Below are positions 1-8,545 of a DNA stretch of 62,922 nt, piece after piece. The stretch spans positions 50,820 through 113,741 of the forward strand of contig MESA01000027.1 of NCBI GenBank assembly GCA_001770775.1, read 5' to 3'. The translations under genes were made by a program, and so were the position numbers. This DNA is from Burkholderiales bacterium RIFCSPHIGHO2_12_FULL_63_20. Its GTDB lineage: Bacteria; Pseudomonadota; Gammaproteobacteria; Burkholderiales; Burkholderiaceae_C. A model generated the notes under the pieces. It saw only the letters and a list, made by a program, of their open reading frames with translations, was not told where the DNA came from and ran no database searches. Positions within the stretch are counted from its first letter, which is position 1. Each line of letters begins with the position of its first letter.

Positions 1-98
1 GGCAGCTCGCCCTGGCGGCGCCCTGAAAACATCGTCCACCAGACCAAACCCACCAGCACGGCCAGGGCTGCAGCGGCTTCCAGCACAATCAACCACAT
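1..98 (-). CDS. N-terminus of a small membrane protein (cut by window edge)
   Basis: On the minus strand an ATG at 96-98 opens a frame that runs off the left edge. About 32 residues are visible: MWLIVLEAAAALAVLVGLV, then WWTMFSGRRQ and a few more. This is one hydrophobic segment followed by a positively charged stretch, as in a single-span inner-membrane protein with its tail in the cytoplasm. The start codon overlaps the mltA start on the other strand by two bases, so the two genes diverge with no spacer. I do not recognise the family from this fragment. Confidence 0.5.
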   Translation of the reverse strand, partial: MWLIVLEAAAALAVLVGLVWWTMFSGRRQGEL

Positions 99-1323
99 GA
101 TCGTTCGTCCGTTTTCCAAGTTGAGGTGGGCCATCCCGGCTCTGATTGTAGGCAGCCTGATGGGCTGTGGCCTGCTGTCTCCCACGCCCCGCGAAACCCC
201 AGCGCCGGTGGAGGCGCCAGGCATGGCACCCAGCATGCCGGGGGCAGCGCCCGTGACTTGGCAGCGTCCCAAGGCCACCTGGACGGCGGCCAGTTGGGCC
301 GACTTGCCCGGTTGGGACAAAGATCCGGTGCAGGAGTGGTGGCCGGCGCTGTGGCGGGGCTGCGTGAAGCCCGCTGCGGCCTGGGCCCCCGTGTGCGCCG
401 AGGTGCGCAAGCTGGGGCCCCAATGGGGCACCCAGGTGCAGGACGGCTTCGTGCGCCAGTGGGTGCAAAGCCGCTTGCAACCCTGGCGGGTGAGCGCCCC
501 CGATGGCCGCACCTCGGGCCTGCTGACCGGCTATTTCGAGCCGCTGCTGGACGGACGGCGCATGCCCGATGCGCGCTTTCGCTACCCGCTGCACCGGGCG
601 CCGCAAGGCCTGGGCGTGCGCAAGCCCTTCCTGAGCCGCAACGAGCTGGAGCGCACGCCGGAAGGCCGTGCCGCGCTGGCCGGTCGCGAGCTGGTCTACC
701 TGGCCGACCCGCTGGATGTGCTGCTCATTCAGGTGCAAGGCTCGGGCCGCATCCGCCTGCAAGACGAGCGCGATGCCCAGGGCCTGCCCAAGGTGGTGCG
801 CCTGGCCTTCGGCGGGCACAACGACCAGCCTTACGTGTCGGTGGCCCGCTGGCTGGTGGACCAGGGGGCGTTCTCGCTGGAGCAGGCGTCCTGGCCGGCC
901 ATCCGCAACTGGGCCACGGCCAACCCGGCCCGGGTGGACGAGATGATGCATGCCAACCCGCGCGTCGTCTTCTTCCGGGAAGAGCCTTTGCCCGACCCGA
1001 CCGTGGGGCCGAGTGGCGCGCAAGGCGTACCGCTGACGCCGGGCCGCTCGATTGCCGTGGACCGCGAGAGCGTGCCGCTGGGCACGCCGGTGTGGCTGGA
1101 CAGCACGGTGCCGCAGGTCTGGTCGGCCAATGGCAACGGCGCCCCCACACCGCTGCTGCAGCGCCTGGTGATGGCGCAGGACACCGGCGGGGCCATCCTG
1201 GGCGCTGTGCGCGCCGACTACTTCTGGGGTTGGGGCGACGAGGCCCTGGCCATGGCGGGCCGCACCAAACAGAGCCTGGCCCTGTGGGTGCTGTGGCCGC
1301 AAGGCGCCGGGCCCGCGCGCTGA
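97..1323 (+). CDS. mltA: MltA, membrane-bound lytic murein transglycosylase A
   Basis: A lipoprotein that cleaves peptidoglycan glycan strands to 1,6-anhydromuropeptides at the outer membrane. The N-terminus has a basic start, a hydrophobic run and a lipobox (SLMGC, Cys24), so it should be lipidated. The middle matches the MltA barrel (SGLLTGYFEPLLDG near residue 147; LIQVQGSGRI near 210). The C-terminus carries the 3D domain with its aspartates (AQDTGGAI, RADYFWGWGDEA). At 408 aa the length fits the family. The start at 97 gives a sensible lipoprotein signal, but it directly abuts the divergent gene at 98, leaving no room for a standard ribosome site, so the true start could be a TTG a little downstream. 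The family call is secure. Confidence 0.93.
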   Translation: MIVRPFSKLRWAIPALIVGSLMGCGLLSPTPRETPAPVEAPGMAPSMPGAAPVTWQRPKATWTAASWADLPGWDKDPVQEWWPALWRGCVKPAAAWAPVCAEVRKLGPQWGTQVQDGFVRQWVQSRLQPWRVSAPDGRTSGLLTGYFEPLLDGRRMPDARFRYPLHRAPQGLGVRKPFLSRNELERTPEGRAALAGRELVYLADPLDVLLIQVQGSGRIRLQDERDAQGLPKVVRLAFGGHNDQPYVSVARWLVDQGAFSLEQASWPAIRNWATANPARVDEMMHANPRVVFFREEPLPDPTVGPSGAQGVPLTPGRSIAVDRESVPLGTPVWLDSTVPQVWSANGNGAPTPLLQRLVMAQDTGGAILGAVRADYFWGWGDEALAMAGRTKQSLALWVLWPQGAGPAR

Positions 1324-1324
1324 C

Positions 1325-2272
1325 TCAGGCCGCGAAGGCCTTCTTGAGCGCCTCGGCCAGGGCCGTGTGCGCCTGGGCGGCCTCGGGCAGGAAGCGGCCC
1401 ATGTTGATGAAGTCGTGGATCACGCCGGGCCACACCTGCAGCTCGACCGGCACGCCGGCGGCGCGCAGCTTGTCGGCGTACAGGTAGCCGTCGTCGGTCA
1501 AGGGGTCACACTGGGCCAGCCCGATCCAGGCCGGTGCCACGTCGCGGTGATCGGGCGCATGCAGGGGCTCGCGGTGCCAGCGCTCGCTGAGGTGGCCGCC
1601 CTGGGCATGGTTTTCAAACCACTTCATCAGCTCGGCATTCAAGAAGGTGGCGCGTCCGTAGGTCATGAAGGACTCGGTGCGCACGCCCACCTGCACGGAC
1701 GGGTAGAACAGCGCCTGCAATTTGAGGGGGATGTCGGCATCGCGCGCCAGCACCGCGAGGATGGCCGCCAGCGTGCCACCCGCGCTGTCCCCGCCGACGG
1801 CCAGACGGCTGGCGTCGAGGTGCTTGGTGTGGCCGTGCTCGACCAGCCAGCGCAGGGCCGCCATGCAGTCTTCCAGGCCCGCGGGGTACTTGTGTTCGGG
1901 CGCCAGGCGGTAGTCGATGGCGACCACGGCCGCGCCGCTCTGGTGAGCCACCTGGCTGCACATCGCCGCGCAGGTGTCGATGCCGCCCACCACGAAGCCG
2001 CCGCCATGCAGGTAGAGGAACACCGGCAGGTCCTTGTCGTGCGTGCTGGCCCACAGGCGCGCTGGGATGTCGCCCGCCGGGCCGGGAATCGTGAAGGGCT
2101 CGACGCGGGGCAGGGGCACCGGCGGGTGCGCCATCGCGCCCACGCCAGCGGCATAGGCCTTGCGCGCCATCTCCACCGGTTGCTGGCTGATTGGCGGGAA
2201 TCCGGCGCGCCGGATGCTGTCCATCAGGGCCTGTGTGTGGGCGGCAAAGGGCAAGGGCTTGTCGTCAGCCAT
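1325..2272 (-). CDS. alpha/beta hydrolase of the hormone-sensitive-lipase (HSL) group
   Basis: A cytosolic esterase/lipase-type serine hydrolase of 315 aa. It has the HSL oxyanion motif HGGGF (YLHGGGFVVGG), the nucleophile elbow GGDSAGG and a late Asp/His pair (CDPLTDDG, GVIHDF), so the triad is complete. The ATG at 2272 is preferred to an upstream extension because GGAG sits at the right distance before it and the family starts here. Stop codons of mltA and this gene are one base apart, so the two are convergent. Substrate unknown; short acyl esters are typical for the family. Confidence 0.85.
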   Translation of the reverse strand: MADDKPLPFAAHTQALMDSIRRAGFPPISQQPVEMARKAYAAGVGAMAHPPVPLPRVEPFTIPGPAGDIPARLWASTHDKDLPVFLYLHGGGFVVGGIDTCAAMCSQVAHQSGAAVVAIDYRLAPEHKYPAGLEDCMAALRWLVEHGHTKHLDASRLAVGGDSAGGTLAAILAVLARDADIPLKLQALFYPSVQVGVRTESFMTYGRATFLNAELMKWFENHAQGGHLSERWHREPLHAPDHRDVAPAWIGLAQCDPLTDDGYLYADKLRAAGVPVELQVWPGVIHDFINMGRFLPEAAQAHTALAEALKKAFAA

Positions 2273-2309
2273 GTCAGGGGTCTCCTGCCGATGAGCTCGG
2301 CTTGTGGGG

Positions 2310-3053
2310 TCACGGTGCACTGATGCGGATTTCCAGCTGCTCGGACTGGGTGTCGTCGATTGTGTCGGTGGACAGCGTGCCGCTGCGCGTTGCCTGCGCA
2401 CGGCGGCCACTGCGGGCCACCACGGTCCATTCTCCCAGAGGCACGGACACCGTGCTGGCCACCTCGCTGTGGCGGATCTGGCCATCGGGCTCGTAAGCGC
2501 TTTGCTGGCTGGCGCTGGCTTCCAGCTCGACCGTCACAGGGGCCTGTCCGCCCGGCCAGCGCGGACGCACGTTCAGGCCCTGGCCCAGGTCCAGCCATTC
2601 GGTCTGCCCCCAGACCTGCGCCTGCGGCCCCGGGTGGTGCGGTCGATGACGCGGTGTCTGGGCGGGCGCATACGCCCACTGCCACACCGTGTAGGGCTGG
2701 CTGCGCCCCACGAACAGGCGGGCACGACCGCCATTGAGCACCTGCACCTGCTGCACCGAACGGGTCTGAGACTCGGTCTGCCAGGTGCCCAGGCGCACGT
2801 CGCCCTGGGCCACCACGCCACGTTGGCTGTCGATGATGACGCGGCCCTGGCGCACCCCGGCGCCACTGTCGCGGGTCTGCCCCTGGCCGTCGATACGCCA
2901 CTCGACCACCAGGTTGCGCAGCGGCAGGCTGGGGTCGCTGCCCTGGGCCTGCCCGGGCAGCGAGAGGCTCAGCAGGCTGATGCCCAGCGTCCAAGCCACC
3001 TGACGCCGCCCCCATGGACGCGAACGGGTTTGAAAATACGGGAAATCAAGCAT
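2310..3053 (-). CDS. exported protein of unknown function
   Basis: 247 aa. The ATG at 3053 has GAGGAG a few bases upstream and opens a signal peptide (basic RSRPWGRR, hydrophobic WTLGISLLSLSL, cleavage near GQAQG), so the protein is probably periplasmic. The rest is rich in beta-strand patterns with many Gln/Val/Arg and a block of His/Pro near residue 140. No catalytic motif or family is recognised. It lies 37 bp upstream of, and on the same strand as, the HSL-type hydrolase, so they may be co-transcribed. Confidence 0.65.
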   Translation of the reverse strand: MLDFPYFQTRSRPWGRRQVAWTLGISLLSLSLPGQAQGSDPSLPLRNLVVEWRIDGQGQTRDSGAGVRQGRVIIDSQRGVVAQGDVRLGTWQTESQTRSVQQVQVLNGGRARLFVGRSQPYTVWQWAYAPAQTPRHRPHHPGPQAQVWGQTEWLDLGQGLNVRPRWPGGQAPVTVELEASASQQSAYEPDGQIRHSEVASTVSVPLGEWTVVARSGRRAQATRSGTLSTDTIDDTQSEQLEIRISAP

Positions 3054-3209
3054 GATCCGGACTCCTCTGCGATGCGCCAAGCGGCTTGGCTCGTGCTCCA
3101 ATGTGAGCGCCACTGCACCGATGTTCACGTAATCTGCCACAGAGTGGCGTGAACCGGTTTCGCCGCTCCCGACACCTTACTGCGCCCTTGCACAAGGCGC
3201 CCTACCTTC

Positions 3210-4037
3210 ATGCAGCTCGACGAACTGTTCCAACAACCCCAGGCCCTGCCTGCCGTCCCCAAGATCGTTCACGAACTGATCGACAGTTTCAACAACGAGG
3301 ACATCTCGATCGAAGAAATGGCCCGCAAGCTGGCCGCCGATCCAGTGCTGTCGGCCCGTTTGTTGCGCCTGGCCAATTCGGCTTACTACCATGTGTCGCG
3401 CACCATCGGCACGGTGCCCGAGTCGATTGCGATGCTGGGGTTCGTGACGGTGCGCACCCTGGTGATCAGCTCCGGTTTGACGGGGGGCTACAAGTCCATG
3501 CCGGGTCTGGATTTGAACCAGTTCTGGCGCTATAGCATGCACGCCGCCGCGGTGTCGGGCTGGGTGGCGCAGCAGGTGCGCGTCAACCGCGACCAGGCGT
3601 TCACGGTAGGCCTGATGCACGCGATTGGCGAGCTGGTGATGCATGCCGGCATGCCTGCCCCGATGTTGCAGCTTGACCAGCAGTCTTCTCCGATGGACGA
3701 CGACCGGTTGGCGCTGGAAGAGCGCACCTTTGGCTACCAGTTCGCGACCGTGGGCTCGGAGTTGGCACGTCAGTGGCGGTTCCCGCAGTCCTTCGTCGAA
3801 GCCATCCGCCAGTTCCCGGCGCCGCTGGCCCAGCCCAAGTTCGACCCGGTCGCGGGCGTCCTGCATCTGGCCGCCTGGCGCGCCCGCGCCGAGCTCCACG
3901 AACTGGATGCCGCTGCAATGGCCGCCCAGGTGCCAGCCGAGGTCTGTGCGGCCTTGGGCCTGGCCACCGATGTGCTGCTCAAGGAGATGCCGCCCCTGAC
4001 CGAGATGTGTGAGGGGCTGGAAGCCTTGATCGGCTGA
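3210..4037 (+). CDS. HDOD domain signalling protein
   Basis: 275 aa. The N-terminal two thirds are a typical HDOD domain (LPAVPKIVHELIDSF; ADPVLSARLLRLANSAYY; IGTVPESIAMLGFVTVRTLVIS). HDOD proteins resemble HD phosphohydrolases but lack the full metal site and act as scaffolds or switches in motility, c-di-GMP and stress signalling. No receiver, kinase or GGDEF partner domain is fused. An AAGG site precedes the ATG. The gene converges on priA. With four c-di-GMP proteins in the window, a role in that network is possible but is only inference. Confidence 0.85.
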   Translation: MQLDELFQQPQALPAVPKIVHELIDSFNNEDISIEEMARKLAADPVLSARLLRLANSAYYHVSRTIGTVPESIAMLGFVTVRTLVISSGLTGGYKSMPGLDLNQFWRYSMHAAAVSGWVAQQVRVNRDQAFTVGLMHAIGELVMHAGMPAPMLQLDQQSSPMDDDRLALEERTFGYQFATVGSELARQWRFPQSFVEAIRQFPAPLAQPKFDPVAGVLHLAAWRARAELHELDAAAMAAQVPAEVCAALGLATDVLLKEMPPLTEMCEGLEALIG

Positions 4038-4046
4038 CGCTGGCCG

Positions 4047-6263
4047 TCAGATCGACAGCGGATCGACGTCCACCGCCCAGCGGATCAGACCGCTGCGGCG
4101 GTGCTGTTGCGCCAGCATGAACCAGGGGGTCTGCGCGGCCGACAGGAAGCGCTGCAGCGGCATGCGCTGGGCGCTTTCGATCATCAGCTGCGCCCGCTCG
4201 ACATTGGCCACGCGCTGCACGGGCGTGGGCACCGCCGGGTAGAGGGTGACGCCCACGGCCTGGGCCTCGGCCATCACAGCTTGCGCGGCAGCCTCCAGAA
4301 AGGCCTGGGCGGCCTCCTGCGTCTTGCCCTCGGCGCGCAGCATGGCCAGGTGGGCGTAGGGTGGCAGGCCCGCCATCTCGCGCTCCTTGAGCTGCTGCGC
4401 GGCAAAGTCGACAAAATCGTAGCGGCGCAGCGCCTGGTAGAGCGGGTGCGTGGGGTGCCAGGTTTGCACCCACATCTCGCTGTGGCCCGCCACCTCGGCA
4501 TCGCGCCCGGCCCGGCCTGCGGCCTGCAATAGCAGGGCGAACTGGCGCTCGGCAGCGCGGAAGTCGCTGGCAAACAAGGCGGCATCGGGGTTGATGGCCG
4601 CCACCAGCGTGATGCGGCGGAAGTCATGCCCCTTGGCCACCATCTGGGTGCCCACCAGCACGTCCACCTCGCCGGCATGCACGCTGGCCAGTTGCTCCTC
4701 CAACGCGCCCTTGTGCCGGGTCACATCGGCATCGATGCGGCCCACGCGCGCGCCGGGCAGGGCCTCGGCCAGTTGCTCTTCCAGGCGCTCGGTGCCCCGG
4801 CCCACGGGGGCGATGTCCTGGTTGCCGCAGTCTGGGCAGGCGCGCGGCACGCGTTCGGAGAACCCGCAGTGGTGACAACGCAGGGTGCGGTCGGCCTTGT
4901 GGAAGACGCGCCAGGCGCTGCAGTGCGGGCAGCCGCTCTTCCAGCCACAGTCGCTGCAATGGAGCACCGGCGCGTAGCCGCGGCGGTTGAGCAGCACCAG
5001 GCTTTGCTCGCCGCGCTCGATGCGCTGTGTGATGGCCGCCAGCAATTCACGCGCAAAGGGCGGCTGGTCCTGGCCCATGGTGGGGCGCAGCAGGCGAGAC
5101 TGGTCGAGCAGGCGCACCTGCGGCATGTCGCCCGCGCCAATGCGCGAGGGCATGGCCAGGCGCACGTAACGACCCGCGCCGCCTTCGGCCACCGGCAAGG
5201 CGTTGTACCAGCTCTCCAGGCTGGGCGTGGCCGAGCCCAGGATGATGGGCACCTTCTCCTGCTTGGCGCGGTAGATGGCCAGATCGCGGGCGGAGTAGCG
5301 CGCCCCGTCCTGCTGTTTGTAGCTGGGGTCGTGCTCCTCGTCGACGACGATCAGGCCCAGACGCGGCAGCGGCGTGAACACCGACAGGCGCGTGCCCAGG
5401 ATCAGGTCGGCATGGCCCGTGTGCGCCATCAACCAGTTGCGCAGGCGCTGGGCCGGCGTCAGGCCGCTGTGCAGGGAGACAATGCGCCGGCCCACAAAGC
5501 GTTCGGCCACACGGTGTTCGAGCTGCGGCGTGAGGTTGATCTCGGGCACCATCATCAGCACCTGCTGGCCCGCGTCGAGCGCACGTTGGGCCTGGCGCAG
5601 GTAGACCTCGGTCTTGCCGCTGCCGGTGCTGCCCCACAGCAGGTAAGGCTGATCGCCGCCCTTGGCCAGGCGGTCGAGCACGACCTGCTGCTCGACGGTC
5701 AAGGTCGGGAGCACCGGCGCCGGCACAGGCGCGGTCGCCAGCGAAGGCGACGTAGCCTCATCCGCCACGACCGATGAGGCGCTCGGCGCAGGCACGCCGG
5801 CCGTCGTCTTCGCGCGAGCTCGCTTGGGCTTGGCAGGCGGCGGCGCCACGGCCTTGTCCAGACGCTTGAGGCGACGCTCCCACTGGGTCGCATCCAGCTG
5901 ACGCAGCTCGGGCGGCAGCACCATCAGGGCCATCTCACCCAGGCTGCGCTGGTAATAGGCGGCCGCAAAGCGCACCAACTGGCGCCAGGCAGGCGGCAAG
6001 GGCGGCAGGCCGTCGAGCACCTCGGTCACTTCCTTGAGCTGGGCCGGCTCCACCGTGGCCTCGGGCGCGACCTCGTCGCCCCCCCACCACACCACGCCGG
6101 TGACCACCCGTCGCCCGAACGGGACGCGCACCAGGGTGCCTGCCGGCAAAGGCCGGTCACACAGATAGTCCAAGGGCCCCCACAGCCCCGCGTGTTGGGG
6201 GGCCTCCACGACCACGCCGATGCGGCACAGCGGGGCAGGATCTGGGAGGTCTGATGCGGGCAT
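4047..6263 (-). CDS. priA: PriA, primosomal protein N' (replication restart helicase)
   Basis: A 738-aa superfamily 2 helicase that recognises stalled forks and starts DnaB reloading. Visible motifs: Walker A (GSTGSGKTEVYL), DEAH-type box DEEHDPSYKQ, the aromatic-rich PriA loop, and a zinc-binding insert with paired cysteines (CSDCGWKSGCPHC; CHHCGF; CPDCG), then conserved C-terminal helicase motifs (GTQMVAKGHDF; QAAGRAGR). A low-complexity Ala/Pro/Lys stretch of about 50 aa lies before the helicase core. The ATG at 6263 is chosen because the N-terminal domain begins just after it. Upstream is the DnaA-box-like repeat region at 6316-6969. Confidence 0.95.
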   Translation of the reverse strand: MPASDLPDPAPLCRIGVVVEAPQHAGLWGPLDYLCDRPLPAGTLVRVPFGRRVVTGVVWWGGDEVAPEATVEPAQLKEVTEVLDGLPPLPPAWRQLVRFAAAYYQRSLGEMALMVLPPELRQLDATQWERRLKRLDKAVAPPPAKPKRARAKTTAGVPAPSASSVVADEATSPSLATAPVPAPVLPTLTVEQQVVLDRLAKGGDQPYLLWGSTGSGKTEVYLRQAQRALDAGQQVLMMVPEINLTPQLEHRVAERFVGRRIVSLHSGLTPAQRLRNWLMAHTGHADLILGTRLSVFTPLPRLGLIVVDEEHDPSYKQQDGARYSARDLAIYRAKQEKVPIILGSATPSLESWYNALPVAEGGAGRYVRLAMPSRIGAGDMPQVRLLDQSRLLRPTMGQDQPPFARELLAAITQRIERGEQSLVLLNRRGYAPVLHCSDCGWKSGCPHCSAWRVFHKADRTLRCHHCGFSERVPRACPDCGNQDIAPVGRGTERLEEQLAEALPGARVGRIDADVTRHKGALEEQLASVHAGEVDVLVGTQMVAKGHDFRRITLVAAINPDAALFASDFRAAERQFALLLQAAGRAGRDAEVAGHSEMWVQTWHPTHPLYQALRRYDFVDFAAQQLKEREMAGLPPYAHLAMLRAEGKTQEAAQAFLEAAAQAVMAEAQAVGVTLYPAVPTPVQRVANVERAQLMIESAQRMPLQRFLSAAQTPWFMLAQQHRRSGLIRWAVDVDPLSI

Positions 6264-6315
6264 GGGGGGCGTCAAGGTGCCTGAGATTCTGACAGATGCA
6301 TGAGTTTGCGGCCGC

Positions 6316-6969
6316 AAGTGCTTGATTCTGCAGGGGGTCTGTGGCCATGCCCTCAAGTTGTGGATAACTTTGTGGGGAATTCAGACATACCACAGTCCAG
6401 GGCGCCTCAGAACGGGGCGTGACGCCCACGCGCCCCCTGATGCACATCAATGGTGATTGACGTTGTGAATCAATGACTTAGCAGCATGTGGCGTTTTTTT
6501 CACGCTGTGAATAAGCTGTCCGGATGTCCGATCCCTGACTGCCCCCGACATGGGGATAACTTTGTTCGTTTTGTGCAAAACACGGGGATTGTCCCAGTTG
6601 CTGGCAGCGCATCGGCGTTTGTCATCCTTGGTTGTCGCGTCGGCTCCCTTCGGCGATTCGGACAGCGTGACGCGCAGGCGTCCTCACTTGCCGGAAACAC
6701 CCAAAGTGCCACTCGATAAGACAGGTGTAAGTCCTTGATTCATATGTGCCGCCAACTTACCCACAAAATCTGTGGATAACTTTGTGGGCAAACCATGCAC
6801 AGGTGCGCTAAGTGCTTGTCAGATCGGCGCTTCGGCCGGGATGCTTCAACTTGCATCAATGTCTGATATGCAATATGAATCAATCACTTACGACGAAAAT
6901 GCGTGATGTGGGGCTTGCCTTGACGCGCACAGGCCAGTGCGTCACTCGCTCGCACTTTTGTGGGGATAA
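6316..6969. repeat. origin-like non-coding region: diverged ~410-bp tandem duplication with DnaA-box-like sites
   Basis: Two modules keep the same four elements in the same order and spacing. Module A: 13-mer AAGTGCTTGATTC (6316-6328), 30 bp, TGTGGATAACTTTGTGGG (from 6359), 13-mer GAATCAATGACTT (6467-6479), 71 bp, TGGGGATAA (6551-6559). Module B: AAGTCCTTGATTC (6729-6741), 29 bp, TGTGGATAACTTTGTGGG (from 6771), GAATCAATCACTT (6877-6889), 71 bp, TGGGGATAA (6961-6969). Offsets are 410-413 bp. TGTGGATAA is the perfect complement of the DnaA consensus TTATCCACA. Extra near-boxes are TGTGAATAA (6506-6514) and TTACCCACA (6757-6765). Sequence between the elements is mostly diverged. No coding gene is seen here. 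Confidence 0.8.
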
Positions 6970-6993
6970 CTGACGTCGGTTAACACAGAAATC

Positions 6994-7008
6994 GCCCCGA
7001 TTCGGGGC
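6994..7008. other. 15-bp perfect palindrome
   Basis: GCCCCGATTCGGGGC, 25 bp after the last DnaA-like site of the origin-like region. It could form a strong hairpin, but it is followed by A residues on the plus strand and has no T tract on either strand, so it is not a clear terminator. It may be an operator or part of the adjacent repeat region. Confidence 0.4.
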
Positions 7009-7188
7009 AAAAAGAGCGGCGGTTTTGTGCTAACGACGTGTGGCAGCACCGCAATCCAGGGAAGGGTAAACCTTACCTATACGTCAAGAAGCTTTCAGAC
7101 GATGTATGCTTGTTCGTGTGCCCGTTCTGGTCGCCTTTTGACCCATCTGGGGCGCCCTTTCATCATCTTTTTCTTTGTGAGACACGCA

Positions 7189-7401
7189 ATGAGCTTCTCG
7201 ATCGAATCCAAACTCGGCGACCTGCTGGACAACGAAACCACCAAGGCCATCTTGGAAAAGCACATGCCTGGCATCTCCACCCACCCGCAAATCGCGATGG
7301 GCAAGGGTTTCGCGCTGTCGATGGTTGCCAAGTTCTCCGGTGGCCTGATCACCGAAGACCTGCTGGCCAAGGTCAACGCCGAGCTGGCCGCTCTGGGCTG
7401 A
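7189..7401 (+). CDS. small conserved protein of unknown function (70 aa)
   Basis: A 70-aa soluble protein starting MSFSIESKLGDLLDN. The pattern KAILEKHMPG, a Pro-containing PQIAMGKGF step and AKVNAELAAL at the end resemble a short domain I associate with the ends of some bacterial hydrolases and esterases. That recollection is weak and gives no function. The ATG at 7189 is preferred over a longer frame because the upstream part has no protein-like composition. It lies between the origin-like region and an LpqC-type esterase, and a strong terminator follows the stop codon, so it is probably a single-gene unit. Confidence 0.7.
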   Translation: MSFSIESKLGDLLDNETTKAILEKHMPGISTHPQIAMGKGFALSMVAKFSGGLITEDLLAKVNAELAALG

Positions 7402-7428
7402 TCGAGGCGCTTCGCCCCGAGAATGCCA

Positions 7429-7448
7429 GCCTCCTTCGGGAGGCTTTT
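7429..7448 (+). terminator. rho-independent terminator
   Basis: GCCTCC, loop TTCG, GGAGGC followed by a run of T (7445-7450). A classic intrinsic terminator 28 bp after the stop of the 70-aa protein. Confidence 0.9.
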
Positions 7449-7483
7449 TTGTGCCCGCAACCTGAGGCCTGCGAGAAAAGGAC

Positions 7484-8515
7484 GTGCCCATGCGAAGCCA
7501 GATTGCCATGCACCTGCTGCTGGCCTTGATCGGATCACTGGGGCTGGGTTTCAGCACCACCTCTGAAGCGACCGAAGCCGCGGGCTGGCGTGCGCGCCTT
7601 CAGGCGCAGCGCGAGAGTACAGCGCCTCGACCTGCCTTGACGGCGCCGGGCACCCACCGTGTCGAGTTGCGGCACGATGGGCTCACGCGCCATGCGCTCG
7701 TCCACCTGCCGCCGGGTTTTCGGCCGGGGCAGGCCACCCCTGTGGTGCTGGCATTTCACGGCGGCGGCGGCGATGCGGCCTACATGGCCGATGACGATCG
7801 CTACGGTCTGATTTCCTTGGCCGACCGGGAAAACTTCGTCATCGTGTTTCCCAGCGGCTACAGCCGTTTGCCGCGCGGCAAGCTGGCCACTTGGCATGCC
7901 GGCGACTGCTGCGGCGACGCGCGCGACCGGCAAATCGATGACGTGGGCTTTGTGCGAGCGCTGCTGCAGCATCTCGGGCAGCAGATCCCCATCACGCCCC
8001 AGCGCACCTTTGCCATGGGCATGTCCAATGGGGCGATGATGAGCTACCGGCTGGCCTGCGAGATGTCAGACGCCTTTCGGGCCATTGCGGCAGTGGCCGG
8101 CACCGAGGCGATGACGCCGTGCCAGCCCACACATCCGGTCGCCATCCTTCACATCCATGCCCGCGACGACACGCATGTGCTTTTTGACGGTGGGGCCGGC
8201 CCCGATGCCTTCCGAGATGCCAGCAAGGTGATGGATTTCGTGTCGGTGCCGACGACGATCTCACGCTGGGTGACGCGTCAGCATTGCACGCCCACCGCAC
8301 GCCGCACGCTGGATGTGCCCGGCGCCTATTGCGAAACCCACGTGGGTTGCGAGGGTGGGACCGAAGTGAAGCTGTGCGTCACCGCCAGCGGAGGGCATTC
8401 ATGGCCGGGTGCGCCGGGTGCCCGGCTGGGCCGCAAGGCACCGCCTTCGCAAGCCCTCTCGGCCAATGCGCAGGCCTGGTCGTTTTTTCTGGCCCAGGGC
8501 GCGCGCCCTCGCTAA
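7484..8515 (+). CDS. secreted LpqC/PHB-depolymerase-type esterase
   Basis: An alpha/beta hydrolase of the polyhydroxybutyrate depolymerase / feruloyl-esterase (CE1, LpqC) group, 343 aa. A signal peptide covers about the first 30 residues (LLLALIGSLGLGF, cut near EATEA). Family motifs: VVLAFHGGGGDAAYM (oxyanion region), nucleophile elbow GMSNGAMMSYRLAC, late Asp in HARDDTHVLFDG and catalytic His in GGHSWPG. Cys pairs (AGDCCGDARDRQIDDVGF) also match the family. It probably cleaves ester bonds of polyesters or aromatic esters outside the cytoplasm; the substrate cannot be told from sequence. Confidence 0.85.
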   Translation: MPMRSQIAMHLLLALIGSLGLGFSTTSEATEAAGWRARLQAQRESTAPRPALTAPGTHRVELRHDGLTRHALVHLPPGFRPGQATPVVLAFHGGGGDAAYMADDDRYGLISLADRENFVIVFPSGYSRLPRGKLATWHAGDCCGDARDRQIDDVGFVRALLQHLGQQIPITPQRTFAMGMSNGAMMSYRLACEMSDAFRAIAAVAGTEAMTPCQPTHPVAILHIHARDDTHVLFDGGAGPDAFRDASKVMDFVSVPTTISRWVTRQHCTPTARRTLDVPGAYCETHVGCEGGTEVKLCVTASGGHSWPGAPGARLGRKAPPSQALSANAQAWSFFLAQGARPR

Positions 8516-8545
8516 AGTGAGGCGCCGCCCCAGCGTGGCGCTGGG

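Noticed and set aside
4101..5777. Long open frames opposite priA, and similar ones opposite most genes
   Set aside because: High-GC shadow frames with biased composition and no domain patterns; the priA frame is conserved.
6264..6356. Upstream extension of priA to 6356
   Set aside because: It would translate part of the repeat region; the family N-terminus begins at 6263.
6316..6969. Calling the repeat region the chromosomal oriC
   Set aside because: No dnaA/dnaN nearby and no skew data available; kept as origin-like only.
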